Assembly (NCBI GenBank): GCA_964550565.1
Contig: CAZKAI010000001.1
Location: 23,384-87,383 of the forward strand
Length of the DNA: 64,000 nucleotides
Direction of reading: 5' to 3'
From: Anaeroglomus sp964550565
Lineage (GTDB): Bacteria > Planctomycetota > Phycisphaerae > Sedimentisphaerales > Anaerohalosphaeraceae
Shown in pieces: positions 1-9,639 of the stretch (position 1 is its first letter; each line of letters starts with the position of its first letter). The position numbers and the translations under genes are program-made. The notes below the pieces were generated by a model. That model was not told the origin of the DNA, did no database searches, and saw only the letters and a list, made by a program, of their open reading frames with translations.

Positions 1-1
1 A

Positions 2-541
2 ATTCGCTCCTGCTATGATGAAGGGAAACGCTGTGCGGAGACCCTGTTTTTTGATTATCATCGCCAGCATAAGCTGCGGATTAAGGTGATTCGCATCTTC
101 AATACTTATGGACCAAGAATGCTGCCCAATGACGGCAGGGTTGTGTCGAATTTTATTGTTCAGGCGCTGCAGAATAAGCCCATTACCATTTATGGTCAGG
201 GCAGCCAGACCCGGTCGTTTTGTTATGTGGATGATTTAATTGAGGCCATGGTCAGGATGATGGATACCACAGACAGCTTTACCGGGCCGGTCAACTGCGG
301 CAATCCCCAGGAATTTTCCATTTTAGAGCTGGCCCGGAAAATCATTGAGCTGACCGGATCATCAAGTCAATTGAATTTTATGCCGCTGCCGCAGGACGAC
401 CCGACGCAGCGCAAACCGGATATCAGCCTGGCTCAAAATGTGCTGAAGTGGTCTCCGACAGTGGCTCTTGACGAGGGCCTGAAGAGGACCATTTCTTATT
501 TTGAACACATGCTGCGCAATGGTGAACTGGCCTTAAGCTAA
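2..541 (+). CDS. NAD-dependent sugar epimerase/dehydratase, UDP-glucuronate decarboxylase-like (5' partial)
   Basis: The reading frame is open from base 2, so the gene starts before the window. The visible 179 residues carry the short-chain dehydrogenase catalytic YxxxK (YDEGK, fragment residues 5-9), preceded by S-C, then the RIFNTYGPRM motif and the RSFCYVDDLIEAM substrate-binding motif of extended SDR enzymes. These motifs in this order are typical of UDP-xylose synthase (UDP-glucuronate decarboxylase) and close dTDP-glucose dehydratase relatives. The family is about 310 residues, so the Rossmann half with the NAD-binding GxxGxxG is missing. It opens a polysaccharide cluster and probably supplies a nucleotide sugar. 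The exact substrate cannot be fixed from this half. Confidence 0.85.
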   Translation: MRSCYDEGKRCAETLFFDYHRQHKLRIKVIRIFNTYGPRMLPNDGRVVSNFIVQALQNKPITIYGQGSQTRSFCYVDDLIEAMVRMMDTTDSFTGPVNCGNPQEFSILELARKIIELTGSSSQLNFMPLPQDDPTQRKPDISLAQNVLKWSPTVALDEGLKRTISYFEHMLRNGELALS

Positions 542-552
542 CGGAAATTGCA

Positions 553-1296
553 ATGTCAAAGTTTTATAGTCGATGGAAAAAGCAACTGATTCGCTCGAAG
601 ATTCTGTCGGGCCTGAGCCGGTTTCCGGGATATTTCCGGGATTGGCGCCGCTACAGCCGCATGGAAGGGGCGGAGCCGATTCGGCTGAAAGATACCTATC
701 CCTGCCTGTTTGACAAGACCAGCGGGACGGGGGTGGACAGTCATTATTTTTATCAGCATGTCTGGGCGATGGAAAAGATCGCGGCGCATCGGCCCGCACA
801 GCATGTCGATGTCGGGTCCAATGTGGATTTTGTCGGTCTGCTCAGCACGATTACCAAAGTTCAGTTTGTGGATATCCGTCCGATGGCGGTCAACAATCTG
901 CCGAATCTGGAAAGCACCTATGGGTCTATCCTCGAGCTTCCCTATGCTGACAACAGTGTGGAATCGATTTCCTGTCTGCACGTGGCCGAGCATATCGGCC
1001 TGGGACGATATGGCGACCCCCTGGACCCGCTGGGCACAAAAAAAGCAGCGGCAGAACTGGCGCGTTGTCTGAAGCCGGGCGGGAATTTATATTTTTCACT
1101 GCCGGTCGGGCAGCCCAAACTCTGCTTTAATGCGCATCGCATTCATTCCCCCCAGCAGATCCTGGATTACTTCAAGGGATTAAAGCTGGTTGAATTTTCA
1201 GGCAGTACGGATGACAAGACCTTTCTCCGGAATACGGATATGCAGCCGTTTGCGGCCATGCGCTATGCCTGCGGCATGTTCTGGTTTACCAAATAA
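553..1296 (+). CDS. DUF268 family, methyltransferase-like protein
   Basis: A 247-residue protein 11 bases after the preceding gene. DVGSN (86-90) resembles a SAM-binding motif I. A later acidic stretch (LPYADNSVES), HVAEHIGLGRYGD and LKPGGNLYFSLPVG are the hallmarks of the DUF268 family, which has a class I methyltransferase-like fold. Members are often found in polysaccharide and O-antigen clusters, as here, but their reaction is not established. The start has a modest upstream purine stretch (ACGGAAA). It likely forms an operon with the FkbM methyltransferase that follows 14 bases later. Confidence 0.8.
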   Translation: MSKFYSRWKKQLIRSKILSGLSRFPGYFRDWRRYSRMEGAEPIRLKDTYPCLFDKTSGTGVDSHYFYQHVWAMEKIAAHRPAQHVDVGSNVDFVGLLSTITKVQFVDIRPMAVNNLPNLESTYGSILELPYADNSVESISCLHVAEHIGLGRYGDPLDPLGTKKAAAELARCLKPGGNLYFSLPVGQPKLCFNAHRIHSPQQILDYFKGLKLVEFSGSTDDKTFLRNTDMQPFAAMRYACGMFWFTK

Positions 1297-1310
1297 AGGA
1301 AAAATATACC

Positions 1311-2084
1311 ATGAAATGGATTACCAAAATAAAAGAGATATACAAGGCACATCGAAACTGGAAAAAAGTCCAGAAACGCTGTCAGACGCATGCCCAGGGC
1401 ACAGAAGTGCAGTTGGCCTTCTACAAGCAGCTCTTTTCGCCCGGAGATATTGTGTTTGATGTGGGGGCCAATGTGGGTGACAAGGCCGCCATCTTTCTGC
1501 AGGCCGGCGCCAAAGTGATTGCCGTTGAACCGCAGGAAAGCTGCTGGCGTATTCTGACCAGGCGTTTTGGACAACAGAAAGACAGGGTGGTCATTGTTAC
1601 CTCGGCGCTGGGCGAAAAAGAAGGAATGATTACGCTGTATATTGACAAATCCTCAACGATTTCATCCACCAGCAAAGAATGGATCGATGCAGTCAAAAAA
1701 AGCGGGCGTTTTCCATCGCACAAGTGGGCTGACCAGGTGGATGTCAAGACCACGACGATGGATCGGCTGATTCAGATTCACGGAAGACCGAGGTTTTGCA
1801 AGATTGATGTCGAAGGAGCCGAGGCCGAAGTACTCAAAGGATTATCCAGTCCGATTGCCTGCTTGTCATTTGAGTTTGTCCCGGAAAAAATTGAAAAGAC
1901 CCTCGAATGCATCGATCGGTTGTCGGCTATCGGCCAGTATGAGTATAATTTCTGTTTTGGAGAAGCAGGGCAATTTGAGATGGCTTCACGTCTCTCGGCT
2001 CAGGATATGAAGGCTTATTTGACAAATATGGGAAACCAGATATCCAATTTCGGCGATATCTATGCATTTGCCCGCAATGGCTGA
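1311..2084 (+). CDS. FkbM family methyltransferase
   Basis: A 257-residue protein. VFDVGANVGD (48-57) is SAM-binding motif I and is followed by AVEPQ. KIDVEGAEAEVLKGL (around 163-177) is the diagnostic FkbM motif. FkbM enzymes O-methylate sugars or polyketides; in a glycosyltransferase cluster, sugar methylation of an exopolysaccharide or glycan is the likely role. The start is set by AAAGGA about 10 bases upstream. It sits between the DUF268 protein and a glycosyltransferase on the same strand. Confidence 0.88.
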   Translation: MKWITKIKEIYKAHRNWKKVQKRCQTHAQGTEVQLAFYKQLFSPGDIVFDVGANVGDKAAIFLQAGAKVIAVEPQESCWRILTRRFGQQKDRVVIVTSALGEKEGMITLYIDKSSTISSTSKEWIDAVKKSGRFPSHKWADQVDVKTTTMDRLIQIHGRPRFCKIDVEGAEAEVLKGLSSPIACLSFEFVPEKIEKTLECIDRLSAIGQYEYNFCFGEAGQFEMASRLSAQDMKAYLTNMGNQISNFGDIYAFARNG

Positions 2085-2166
2085 AAAATAACATTGCCTG
2101 GTTGTACGATTCAGATGGAGTGTTTGCAGTCGGATTCGTGAAGTGAAATGCGGATTCAGGAAGACT

Positions 2167-3201
2167 ATGAAAAGAATATTGATTATCGCGGATTTCAAGG
2201 ACGAGTCGGAACGTTCGATTCGTCTGCAATCCCGGATGTGGATTAAGGGCCTTCTGCGGGCCGGACACGATGTCCAGCGTTTCAGCTATCGCAATGTGCT
2301 GACACAGTTTAATCCCTTTTCCGGGAAATATTTCCGGCGTTTTATGCCGAAATTCGTCAAGCGTCGCACGGATGAGCTCTTGGTTTGCCAGATTAAGACC
2401 TACTATCCGGATATCGTGTATATATTCGGGATGAAATATCTGGAACCGGAAACCATTCGAGTTATCCGTCAGGCTGCGCCCGGGGTGATCGTAGTGGGGC
2501 GTGATGAGGATCCTTTCCCCGATAAAAATCAGGAACGACTGGCGATTGCGGCCGAGTGTGATATGGTGGTCAACACCAGCGGCGGAGCGTTTCTGGAGAC
2601 CTACAAAAAAGCAGGCGTACCGCGATGTGCATTCTTGCCCAATGTCTGTGATCCGGATATTCAATACCGTTATGCTCCGGACCCGAAGTGGCAGGCGGAA
2701 ATCATTTTTACCGGCAAGCCCATCCATCAGCGTCTGGGTCAGGTTGGCGACCGATATCATCTGATTGAGACGATTGCACAGCGGCCGGGCTGCCGGGTCT
2801 ATGGAGCCTTTGGCGTACCACGTGTGGAGGGATTGGATTATTTCCACGCCCTGAGCAATGCCAAAGTAGCCCTGAGCATAAATATCACCAATGATATCCC
2901 CCTGTACCATTCCGACCGATTAATCAACAGCTTGTCCTGCGGGCCGCTGGTGCTGGCCAAGCGGATTCCCCAGACCGAGCTGCTGCATCAGGACAAAAAA
3001 CACCTGTGCTATTTTGATACGTATGAGGAATTTATCGAATTGGCCGATTGGTATGTCAAGCACGAATCCGAAAGACAAAAAATCGCGGATGCGGGGATGG
3101 AACAGGCGCATCGGGAATACAACTGTGTCGTCATGGCCAGACACTTTATTGATTTGGTGGAAAAGCATGCCTGCTCTGCTCCTTGGAATCGTGTGATCTG
3201 A
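2167..3201 (+). CDS. Glycosyltransferase, CgeB-like / GT-B type
   Basis: A 344-residue protein. The frame is open upstream to 2143, but the ATG at 2167 follows an AGGAAG ribosome-binding site (2158-2163) and gives the natural N-terminus MKRILIIADF. The C-terminal half has the features of CgeB-like glycosyltransferases: an IIFTGKP strand, a YHALSNAKVALSIN-like segment and SLSCGPLVLAK, the nucleotide-sugar site region. The D-x-F-P-D segment near residue 115 lies at the domain junction. Donor and acceptor are unknown. Its place in the polysaccharide cluster argues for a role in surface glycan assembly. Confidence 0.78.
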   Translation: MKRILIIADFKDESERSIRLQSRMWIKGLLRAGHDVQRFSYRNVLTQFNPFSGKYFRRFMPKFVKRRTDELLVCQIKTYYPDIVYIFGMKYLEPETIRVIRQAAPGVIVVGRDEDPFPDKNQERLAIAAECDMVVNTSGGAFLETYKKAGVPRCAFLPNVCDPDIQYRYAPDPKWQAEIIFTGKPIHQRLGQVGDRYHLIETIAQRPGCRVYGAFGVPRVEGLDYFHALSNAKVALSINITNDIPLYHSDRLINSLSCGPLVLAKRIPQTELLHQDKKHLCYFDTYEEFIELADWYVKHESERQKIADAGMEQAHREYNCVVMARHFIDLVEKHACSAPWNRVI

Positions 3202-3267
3202 TGACTGTATTGCATCTTGTATGAAAAAGCCGCCTGTCAACCGCATTCGTCGGCGTGAAAGGATATA

Positions 3268-3837
3268 ATGTTGAGGTTCTTCAAAAAGAAAAAAGAAAGC
3301 CGATATCTGAATGCCCGTTTTCCTGAATATCAAATCGGCAAGTGGAGTTATGGAAAGCCCAAAGTGATGTCGTGGGGCGAGGGGGCAGTGCTGAAGGTCG
3401 GGGCATTTTGTTCTTTTGGTGCTGATGTCACCATATTTCTCGGCGGGGAGCATCGCATTGACTGGGTGACGACGTTTCCTTTTAATTCGCTGTGGAAATC
3501 CGCCGAACACTTTACAGGACACCCGGCCACCAAAGGCGACGTGGTGATTGGAAACGATGTCTGGATAGGCTATCGCGCGATCATTCTTTCCGGGGTTACG
3601 ATTGGTGACGGGGCTGTGGTTGCGGCGGGGGCGGTGGTGACCAAAGACGTTCCCGCATACGGCATTGTGGGCGGCAATCCCGCCAAACTGATTAAAAAGC
3701 GATTTGACGACGAAACCATACAGCGGCTGCTCAAGATTGCCTGGTGGAACTGGGACGACGCAAAGATTGAAAAGTTCCTGCCTTTACTGCTGAATCAGGA
3801 AATTACGGCATTTATTCTTGAGGCAGAAAAGCAATAG
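3268..3837 (+). CDS. CatB-like hexapeptide-repeat acetyltransferase
   Basis: A 189-residue left-handed beta-helix acyltransferase. Hexapeptide repeats run through residues 45-150, including VVIGNDVWIGYRAIILSGV and TIGDGAVVAAGAVVTKDVP, followed by GIVGGNPAKLIKKRF, the usual end of the helix in the CatB/Vat (xenobiotic acetyltransferase) group. In a glycan cluster such enzymes usually O- or N-acetylate a sugar. The start follows GAAAGGA about eight bases upstream. It converges with the methyltransferase that ends at 3852. Confidence 0.87.
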   Translation: MLRFFKKKKESRYLNARFPEYQIGKWSYGKPKVMSWGEGAVLKVGAFCSFGADVTIFLGGEHRIDWVTTFPFNSLWKSAEHFTGHPATKGDVVIGNDVWIGYRAIILSGVTIGDGAVVAAGAVVTKDVPAYGIVGGNPAKLIKKRFDDETIQRLLKIAWWNWDDAKIEKFLPLLLNQEITAFILEAEKQ

Positions 3838-3851
3838 CCGGCAAGACCCGT

Positions 3852-4466
3852 TTATGATTTAGAAGGATGCCCGATAACAAATTCAATCCCATGGGCAGGG
3901 ATGGTGTATACCAGGTTTTCCTCGTAATATTCTTGACACAGTGTGCAGCAGTTGACAAGCCAGCCGAAGGCTTTTTTCAGAAATCCCAGCAGGCCGAACT
4001 TGGATCGGAATATCAGACGCTGAGAGATGATCTGCAGGCGAAGGTCGGAATAGAAATTCGGGACTTTCCGTCGCAATTGTAGCGGATAATCGACGAAGTA
4101 ATAAAACGTATACAGGCCAAAGTGCCGGACGTGGGTGGGGTCGGAATAATAATAGGGATTTGAAAAATGCGGGACAAAGATATAGGCTTTTCCGTCTTTT
4201 TTGAGTACTCGCATTATTTCCCTGAGCAGGAGGTCAAAGTTATGGACGTGTTCAAGGACGCTGCGGCAGTGTATCTCATTCACGGACTGATCAGGGAAAA
4301 ACGGCAGCCCGCGTTCAATATCCGTCACAATGTCCACCTGGGGCGCATCAACCCGATCGATGCCGATGCGGCCTTCTTTTTTCTTGGCGCCGCAGCCGAT
4401 ATCGATCACAATCGGTGTTTTTTTCTGGATTAATTGTTGAATATCAACTTTTACTTTTGTTTCCAT
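3852..4466 (-). CDS. Class I SAM-dependent methyltransferase
   Basis: A 204-residue protein with IVIDIGCGAKKK (SAM motif I, about 19-30), an acidic IGIDRVD after it, SVLEHVHNFDLLLREIMRVLK and the DGKAYIFVPHF strand of a Methyltransf_11-type fold. The HFSNPYYYSDPTHVRHFG segment is common in methyltransferases of polysaccharide clusters. It is the only minus-strand gene of the cluster and is divergent from the next glycosyltransferase across a 143-base spacer. GGAGCAGGAT upstream serves as ribosome-binding site. Substrate unknown. Confidence 0.8.
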   Translation of the reverse strand: METKVKVDIQQLIQKKTPIVIDIGCGAKKKEGRIGIDRVDAPQVDIVTDIERGLPFFPDQSVNEIHCRSVLEHVHNFDLLLREIMRVLKKDGKAYIFVPHFSNPYYYSDPTHVRHFGLYTFYYFVDYPLQLRRKVPNFYSDLRLQIISQRLIFRSKFGLLGFLKKAFGWLVNCCTLCQEYYEENLVYTIPAHGIEFVIGHPSKS

Positions 4467-4609
4467 GGATATCCTGCTCCGCAGAGACGATGGTCCATCT
4501 ATTCTTAAGCCGATGAAGTCCGGATACTGCCAGCAAAATACTTGTTTTTATCGATATTTTCAATATAATAATTCCAGATTATGGCTAATCCTGGAATAGA
4601 AATTATCGG

Positions 4610-5602
4610 ATGACTCACAAACACGTACTAATCTTGTCACATAATCCGGACCGGGCCAGTTTCCGGCAGCGGATTGGGATTTACCTTCCTCAGTTGGAAG
4701 CGGCGGGGGTTGTCTGTACCGTGGTGCGGTTCCCGAAGGGATACTGGGCACGGTGGAAGCTGTTTGCCGGGGCAGGACAGTACGATGCGGTCCTGCTGCA
4801 CAAAAAGACGCTGAATTTCTGGGATGCCCGGATTTTACGCAAGCACGCTCGGCGAATCATTTATGATTTTGACGATGCCATTATGTTCAGCCCGCACAAG
4901 CCGGATTGCCGGCATTCGAGCCATTTTCGCCTGTTTGAGCGAACGATGCGGCTGGTGGATTGTGTGATTGCGGGCAATACCTGGCTGGCCGAGCAGGCCC
5001 GGCCATTCTGCACAGCTGTGCATATTCTGCCAACCGGACTGGATACGTCGAAATATAGCGGCATACAGAGAGCGCCATCGGATGGCAGGATTCGCCTGGT
5101 TTGGATTGGGAGTAAGGCGACATTACGGTATTTAAAGGAATTGTCGCCTGCGTTAGAGCAGATTGGCAGGACCTGTCCGCAGGTGGTTTTGCGAATTATC
5201 TGCGACGATTTCTTTGACCTGTCTGGGATGACTGTGGAGAAAAAGGCGTGGTCGCTGGAAACCGAGGCGGCGGATTTAGCAGCCTGCGATATCGGGCTGT
5301 GTCCGCTGCCGGATGATCATTTCACCCGCGGCAAGTGCGGCTTCAAGATTTTGCAGTATTTCGCGGCAGGGCTTCCGGTGATAGCATCGCCGGTAGGGGT
5401 AAATGCCGATTTTCTAATGGGCGGCAAAACGGGGCTTGCCGCTGGGCAGGAAAACGAATGGATCGATGCCATAACCGTTCTCGTGAATGATGTATCCCTT
5501 CGGCAGAGCATGGGCCAAAATGGAAGAAACGTTGCCCAACAACATGACGCGGTGGTTATTGGACAACGTTTCTGCGCACTGATACAGGATTGCCTGCGAT
5601 AG
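4610..5602 (+). CDS. Glycosyltransferase family 4-like
   Basis: A 330-residue GT-B glycosyltransferase. Features in order: a basic N-terminal strand (HVLILSHNPDRASFRQRIG), IYDFDDAIMF (about 84-93, the inter-domain segment of GT4 enzymes), ILPTGLDTSKY, VWIGSKATLRYL, and FKILQYFAAGLPVIASPVG, where the usual donor-site EX7E region is partly replaced. Many planctomycete and cyanobacterial relatives share the DDAIMF segment. The donor is unknown. It is the last gene of the polysaccharide block and converges with the GH95 gene, with only nine bases between the stops. Confidence 0.82.
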   Translation: MTHKHVLILSHNPDRASFRQRIGIYLPQLEAAGVVCTVVRFPKGYWARWKLFAGAGQYDAVLLHKKTLNFWDARILRKHARRIIYDFDDAIMFSPHKPDCRHSSHFRLFERTMRLVDCVIAGNTWLAEQARPFCTAVHILPTGLDTSKYSGIQRAPSDGRIRLVWIGSKATLRYLKELSPALEQIGRTCPQVVLRIICDDFFDLSGMTVEKKAWSLETEAADLAACDIGLCPLPDDHFTRGKCGFKILQYFAAGLPVIASPVGVNADFLMGGKTGLAAGQENEWIDAITVLVNDVSLRQSMGQNGRNVAQQHDAVVIGQRFCALIQDCLR

Positions 5603-5611
5603 CATCAAAGC

Positions 5612-7948
5612 CTATTTAAACTGCTCTGCGGTCAGGGTGCGGGCTTGTCCTTTGGGGATTTCCACTTGGATGTCCTTGCCGCCATATCTTACTTTCAGCG
5701 GCTGTCCTGTCAGGTTTTTAATATTGGCTTTAACAAGCTTGCCTTCGTTCCATTGGATATCGACTTCAAAGCCGCCACGGGCGCGGAGTCCTTTGACGGA
5801 GCCATTCGCCCAGGCATCGGGCAGGGCAGGCAGCAGTTCGATGCGTCCGGCGTGCGACTGCAGCAGCATTTCGGTAATGCCGGAGGTGGCGCCGAAATTG
5901 CCGTCAATCTGGAAGGGCGGATGGTTATCGAACAGATTGGGCAGCGTTTTTTCCGGCGTCAGTTGGTTTTTCAGCATCGTGAAGGCATGATTGCCGTCGT
6001 GGAAGCGTGCCCAGCAATTGATTTTCCAGCCCATCGACCAGCCGGTCCCGCCGTCGCCGCGGAATTCCAGTGATTTGCGGGCAGCCTGCCACAGGTCGGG
6101 CGTATCGTAACGGTTGATTTCCTGTCCGGGATGCAGCGCCCACAGGTGAGAAATATGGCGGTGCTCATTCCTGGGATTGTCCACATCTTCCAGCCACTCC
6201 TGAAGCTGGCCGTGTTTGCCGATGGTATTGGGCGCGATGCGGGCACGCATGGAAACCAGTTTCTCACGAAAATCGGTATCGACCTCAAGGATTTTGGACG
6301 CATCGATGCAGTTGGTGAACAACGACCGAATGATTTGATGATCCATGGTCGGGCCCATGACCAGGCCGCCCTGTTCGGGAGAATTCGACGGGCCGGAGAT
6401 GAGCCAGCGATTCGGATTGCGCGGGTCTTCGACGAGATAGGCGGCGAAAAATTCAGCCGCACTTTTGATAATAGGATAGGCCCGGTTTTTCAGGAATTCT
6501 TTATCCCCGGTGAATTCATATTGCCACCAGAGGTGCTGGCACAGCCAGGCTCCGCCGGTGACCCAGATGCCATGGTCGGAAGCGTTGATTGCCGCAGTAG
6601 CCCGCCACAGGTCGGTGTTGTGGTGCAGCACCCAGCCGGGGCAGTTGTAGTAGGTTTTGGCGGTGAGCGCTCCTGTCTGTGAGCAGTCCTGAATCATACT
6701 GAACAGCGGTTCGGCACATTCGAACAGGTTGGTAATCTGAGCGGGCCAGTAGTTCATTTCGGTATTGATGTTGACGGTGTACTTGCTTCCCCACGGCGGT
6801 GACATATTCTCATTCCAGAGTCCCTGCAGATTGGCGGGCTGGCCGCCGGGACGGCTGGAGGCAATCAGCAGATACCGCCCGAACTGGAAATACAGAGCGG
6901 CCAGGGCGGGGTCGTCGGTTTTGCTGAATTCCCGAATGCGCTGATCGGTGGGATTTTGCGAGGCGGGAGTATCGCCCAGCTCGATATCCACGCGATTCAT
7001 CAATGCCTGATAATCGGACTGATGGCGCTGTTTGAGCTGGTCATAGGAAAACTGCTGAGCCGCAGTACAAACCTTCTCGCATCGGGCGGTTGGGTCGGCA
7101 GAGATATCTTTGTAATTGACATAGCTGGTCGCCGCCGTCAGCAGCAGAGTGACCGAATCGGCATTGGTAATCTGGATGCCGTTGTCGGACACGAAACATT
7201 GGCCGCTCTGGGCTGCTGCAATCAATTGTGCTTCGAAGCGCAGCTTGCTTTCCTGGCCGTTTTCGCCGCGATTGGTGACCTGTCCGCGAAGAGCGAGACT
7301 GTAATCATTCAGACGAACAATCTGAGACGAACGGTGCGGGCTGGTCAGTTGGGCCAGAAACGACAGCGCTCCCGGCTTGTCGCAGGATAACTTCAGGACA
7401 ATGACGCGATCCGGATAGCTGGCGAAAATCTCCCGTGTATAGGTCACGCCGTTGACTTTATACTGAACGCGCGATATTGCCTCCCGCAGGTCGAGACTGC
7501 GACGATAGTCGGTGGGATTCTGATGCCCGTCGAAAGTCAGCTTCAGGTCGCCAAAGGGCTGGTAAAAGGCCTGTCGCATAGGATTGCTCATAAAGCGTTC
7601 CATCCCCAGTTTCTGGGCCTCGGCCTGTTTACCGTCAAATAGAAGTTGCCGCAGTTGGGGCAGGACCTCGGCAGCGCCGGGATTCTGGTAATCGCAGGGC
7701 TGGCCGGTCCAGAGACTGTCTTCGTTAAACTGGATGCGTTCGACATCGGTCTTGCCGAAGACCATCGCACCCATCATTCCGTTTCCAATCGGCAGCGCCT
7801 CGACCCACTTTTCAGCAGGCTTGGGATACCACAGCATCCATTTGCCATCCGATGCGGTCTGCTGGCACCACCCAGTCTGCATCGCCGTCAGCAGCAAAAG
7901 GACGATAAAAACCGTGAATACAATTTTGTGTTTGTGAATGTACATCAT
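5612..7948 (-). CDS. Glycoside hydrolase family 95 (alpha-L-fucosidase type)
   Basis: A 778-residue secreted enzyme. The first 28 residues form a signal peptide (basic start, hydrophobic core, WCQQ). An N-terminal beta-sandwich (about 30-290) starts with LWYPKPAEKWVEALPIGNG, the classic GH95 opening. The (alpha/alpha)6 barrel has NINTEMNYWP (general-base Asn pair of the family), SGPSNSPEQ (proton-donor Glu) and QIDGNFGATSGITEMLLQ (Asp). Length fits GH95. Family members remove terminal alpha-1,2-L-fucose or alpha-L-galactose, for example from xyloglucan side chains. It is the last gene of the GH3-GH9-GH95 operon, 32 bases after GH9, with AAGGAG before the start. Confidence 0.93.
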   Translation of the reverse strand: MMYIHKHKIVFTVFIVLLLLTAMQTGWCQQTASDGKWMLWYPKPAEKWVEALPIGNGMMGAMVFGKTDVERIQFNEDSLWTGQPCDYQNPGAAEVLPQLRQLLFDGKQAEAQKLGMERFMSNPMRQAFYQPFGDLKLTFDGHQNPTDYRRSLDLREAISRVQYKVNGVTYTREIFASYPDRVIVLKLSCDKPGALSFLAQLTSPHRSSQIVRLNDYSLALRGQVTNRGENGQESKLRFEAQLIAAAQSGQCFVSDNGIQITNADSVTLLLTAATSYVNYKDISADPTARCEKVCTAAQQFSYDQLKQRHQSDYQALMNRVDIELGDTPASQNPTDQRIREFSKTDDPALAALYFQFGRYLLIASSRPGGQPANLQGLWNENMSPPWGSKYTVNINTEMNYWPAQITNLFECAEPLFSMIQDCSQTGALTAKTYYNCPGWVLHHNTDLWRATAAINASDHGIWVTGGAWLCQHLWWQYEFTGDKEFLKNRAYPIIKSAAEFFAAYLVEDPRNPNRWLISGPSNSPEQGGLVMGPTMDHQIIRSLFTNCIDASKILEVDTDFREKLVSMRARIAPNTIGKHGQLQEWLEDVDNPRNEHRHISHLWALHPGQEINRYDTPDLWQAARKSLEFRGDGGTGWSMGWKINCWARFHDGNHAFTMLKNQLTPEKTLPNLFDNHPPFQIDGNFGATSGITEMLLQSHAGRIELLPALPDAWANGSVKGLRARGGFEVDIQWNEGKLVKANIKNLTGQPLKVRYGGKDIQVEIPKGQARTLTAEQFK

Positions 7949-7980
7949 TGCAACTCCTTGTTCTGTGTTGATGGAATCCT

Positions 7981-9630
7981 TTATTGACTGACAAACCCGG
8001 CCAGGGCATAAACCAGTGCCGCCTGCCAGTTGATGGCGATTTCATTGGTTCGGTAATCGTCCTCAATATCTTTCCAGTTGCTGGCGGAGGTTCCGCCGCC
8101 GACCAGATAGCCAGGCCAGGGATCTTTAATCCCATCCGCCCCCGAACGCCGGTCGTGTGGATTCATGGGCGGCAGATGCCCGATTCCGGTGACAAACGAG
8201 CGACCATACGTATTATGTCCGAATAGATGCGCGATTGCATCCAATACAGTGGAACGATAGTCGGGTTTCGGGTCTATTTTGTAAGCAATCTGCAGGGTCA
8301 GCGTCTGTCGGGCGACAGTCCCGTTGCTGCCCCAGTAATACGTGCCGCCAAGGGGCCTGCTGTACACATCCTTGCGGGACTGTTGGACGATGGCGTCTGC
8401 AACAGAGAGTAAATCATGTTTGACATCGTCTGCGATATCCGGATTCTTGCCCTCCCGGCCTGACAGCAGATAAGTAAACATCGCGAGATTTCGAATATTG
8501 GACCAATCCCATGCGGCATCAATTTTGTTATTGATGGTCTTGGCCTGATTTTCGAAATCCTGCAGGACCTGTGCGTCGCCTGTGGTCTGCCACAGTTCTG
8601 CAGCCGCCCAGAGCCGGTCATCCGAATCCGAGGTGCCGTACCCGCCGGTTGAAAAGGCCTTCTGGTCCGGTTTCTTATCGGCGGGATTCGCCTTCAAAAA
8701 CGCATAGCTGTTCTTCGATGCTTCCAGACACCGCTGAGCATACGCGGCATCATAAGGCTTGAAATACCGTGCGGCCATGGCGGTCATGGCGACAAAATCA
8801 GCCGTGGCCGCTGAGCCCCAGTCGGTAAAATAGGTCTTGGATGCATCTTTTTCCGGCATAATAAATCCGGGAAAATCCAGCGGGGTCAATTTATGAGAGA
8901 TTTTACCGGAACCGTCGGGATACTGCATTTTCAAGAGCCAGTCGATTTCCCATTTGATTTCCTTGAGAAAGTCCGGATAGCCGCCGGCGGTGTCAGGAAT
9001 GTTCAATGTGAAGGATTGAAGCCGGGGCTGGAAGTGGTCCCAGGCCAGAAATAACATGCCGACGGTGATGCCCGCGTTGACCGTATATTTGCCATAGTCG
9101 CCGGCATCATGCCAGCCGCCGGTGCCGTCGCGGCGGGTGTCGCCAAAGCCGGTATACGTCTGATACGCATCGTTCATGTGGCAGGGGGCATGGCTGTACC
9201 GGATGCCGTTGTGCTCGCCCTGAACCGCCGTGCCGCATCGCCACAGAGTAAAGCCCCGCATGGCCGTATAAAAGGCGGAGTCATAGATCTTATCGCCAAT
9301 CGGGAAGTCAATCGAACGCCCGACGCCGGGGATAGTCAGATAATACTGCCCCGGGGTTTTAAATGCTGAAAAATCTGCAATCCAGACGTCCTGATTGATA
9401 TCTTTCTGAAAAGTTGGCCCCGTTGTCTTGCCGGAATAAACGACGCGGTTGTCGGAAGACTGATGGACCGTGAAATCAGAGCAGGACTTGATCATCGCTG
9501 CCTTCTTGGGCATCGACGGCAAAAAGCCCAGCGAATTCAAGCGAATCTCGGTGCTGCCCCAGCAGAGCGAACCCAATAAAAGGCCGACCATGCACAGCAG
9601 CCGCTGCCTGTGTGTATTCTCGCGTCGCAT
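7981..9630 (-). CDS. Glycoside hydrolase family 9 endoglucanase-like, with N-terminal Ig-like domain
   Basis: A 549-residue protein. Signal peptide (1-25, ending near CWGST), then a CelD_N-type Ig-like domain (about 27-110, EIRLNSLGFLP opening), then the GH9 (alpha/alpha)6 barrel. GGWHDAGDYGKYTVN holds the catalytic base aspartates, NPHDRRSGADG is the His/Arg substrate loop, and DDYRTNEIAINWQAAL near the C-terminus holds the acid glutamate. GH9 enzymes cut beta-1,4-glucan or xyloglucan backbones. It sits nine bases after GH3 and before GH95 in one operon, suggesting that backbone cutting and side-chain removal are expressed together. Confidence 0.93.
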   Translation of the reverse strand: MRRENTHRQRLLCMVGLLLGSLCWGSTEIRLNSLGFLPSMPKKAAMIKSCSDFTVHQSSDNRVVYSGKTTGPTFQKDINQDVWIADFSAFKTPGQYYLTIPGVGRSIDFPIGDKIYDSAFYTAMRGFTLWRCGTAVQGEHNGIRYSHAPCHMNDAYQTYTGFGDTRRDGTGGWHDAGDYGKYTVNAGITVGMLFLAWDHFQPRLQSFTLNIPDTAGGYPDFLKEIKWEIDWLLKMQYPDGSGKISHKLTPLDFPGFIMPEKDASKTYFTDWGSAATADFVAMTAMAARYFKPYDAAYAQRCLEASKNSYAFLKANPADKKPDQKAFSTGGYGTSDSDDRLWAAAELWQTTGDAQVLQDFENQAKTINNKIDAAWDWSNIRNLAMFTYLLSGREGKNPDIADDVKHDLLSVADAIVQQSRKDVYSRPLGGTYYWGSNGTVARQTLTLQIAYKIDPKPDYRSTVLDAIAHLFGHNTYGRSFVTGIGHLPPMNPHDRRSGADGIKDPWPGYLVGGGTSASNWKDIEDDYRTNEIAINWQAALVYALAGFVSQ

Positions 9631-9639
9631 GATGTTCTC

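Noticed and set aside
1927..2910. 327-residue open frame on the minus strand
   Set aside because: Opposite the FkbM and glycosyltransferase genes, with no motif of its own.
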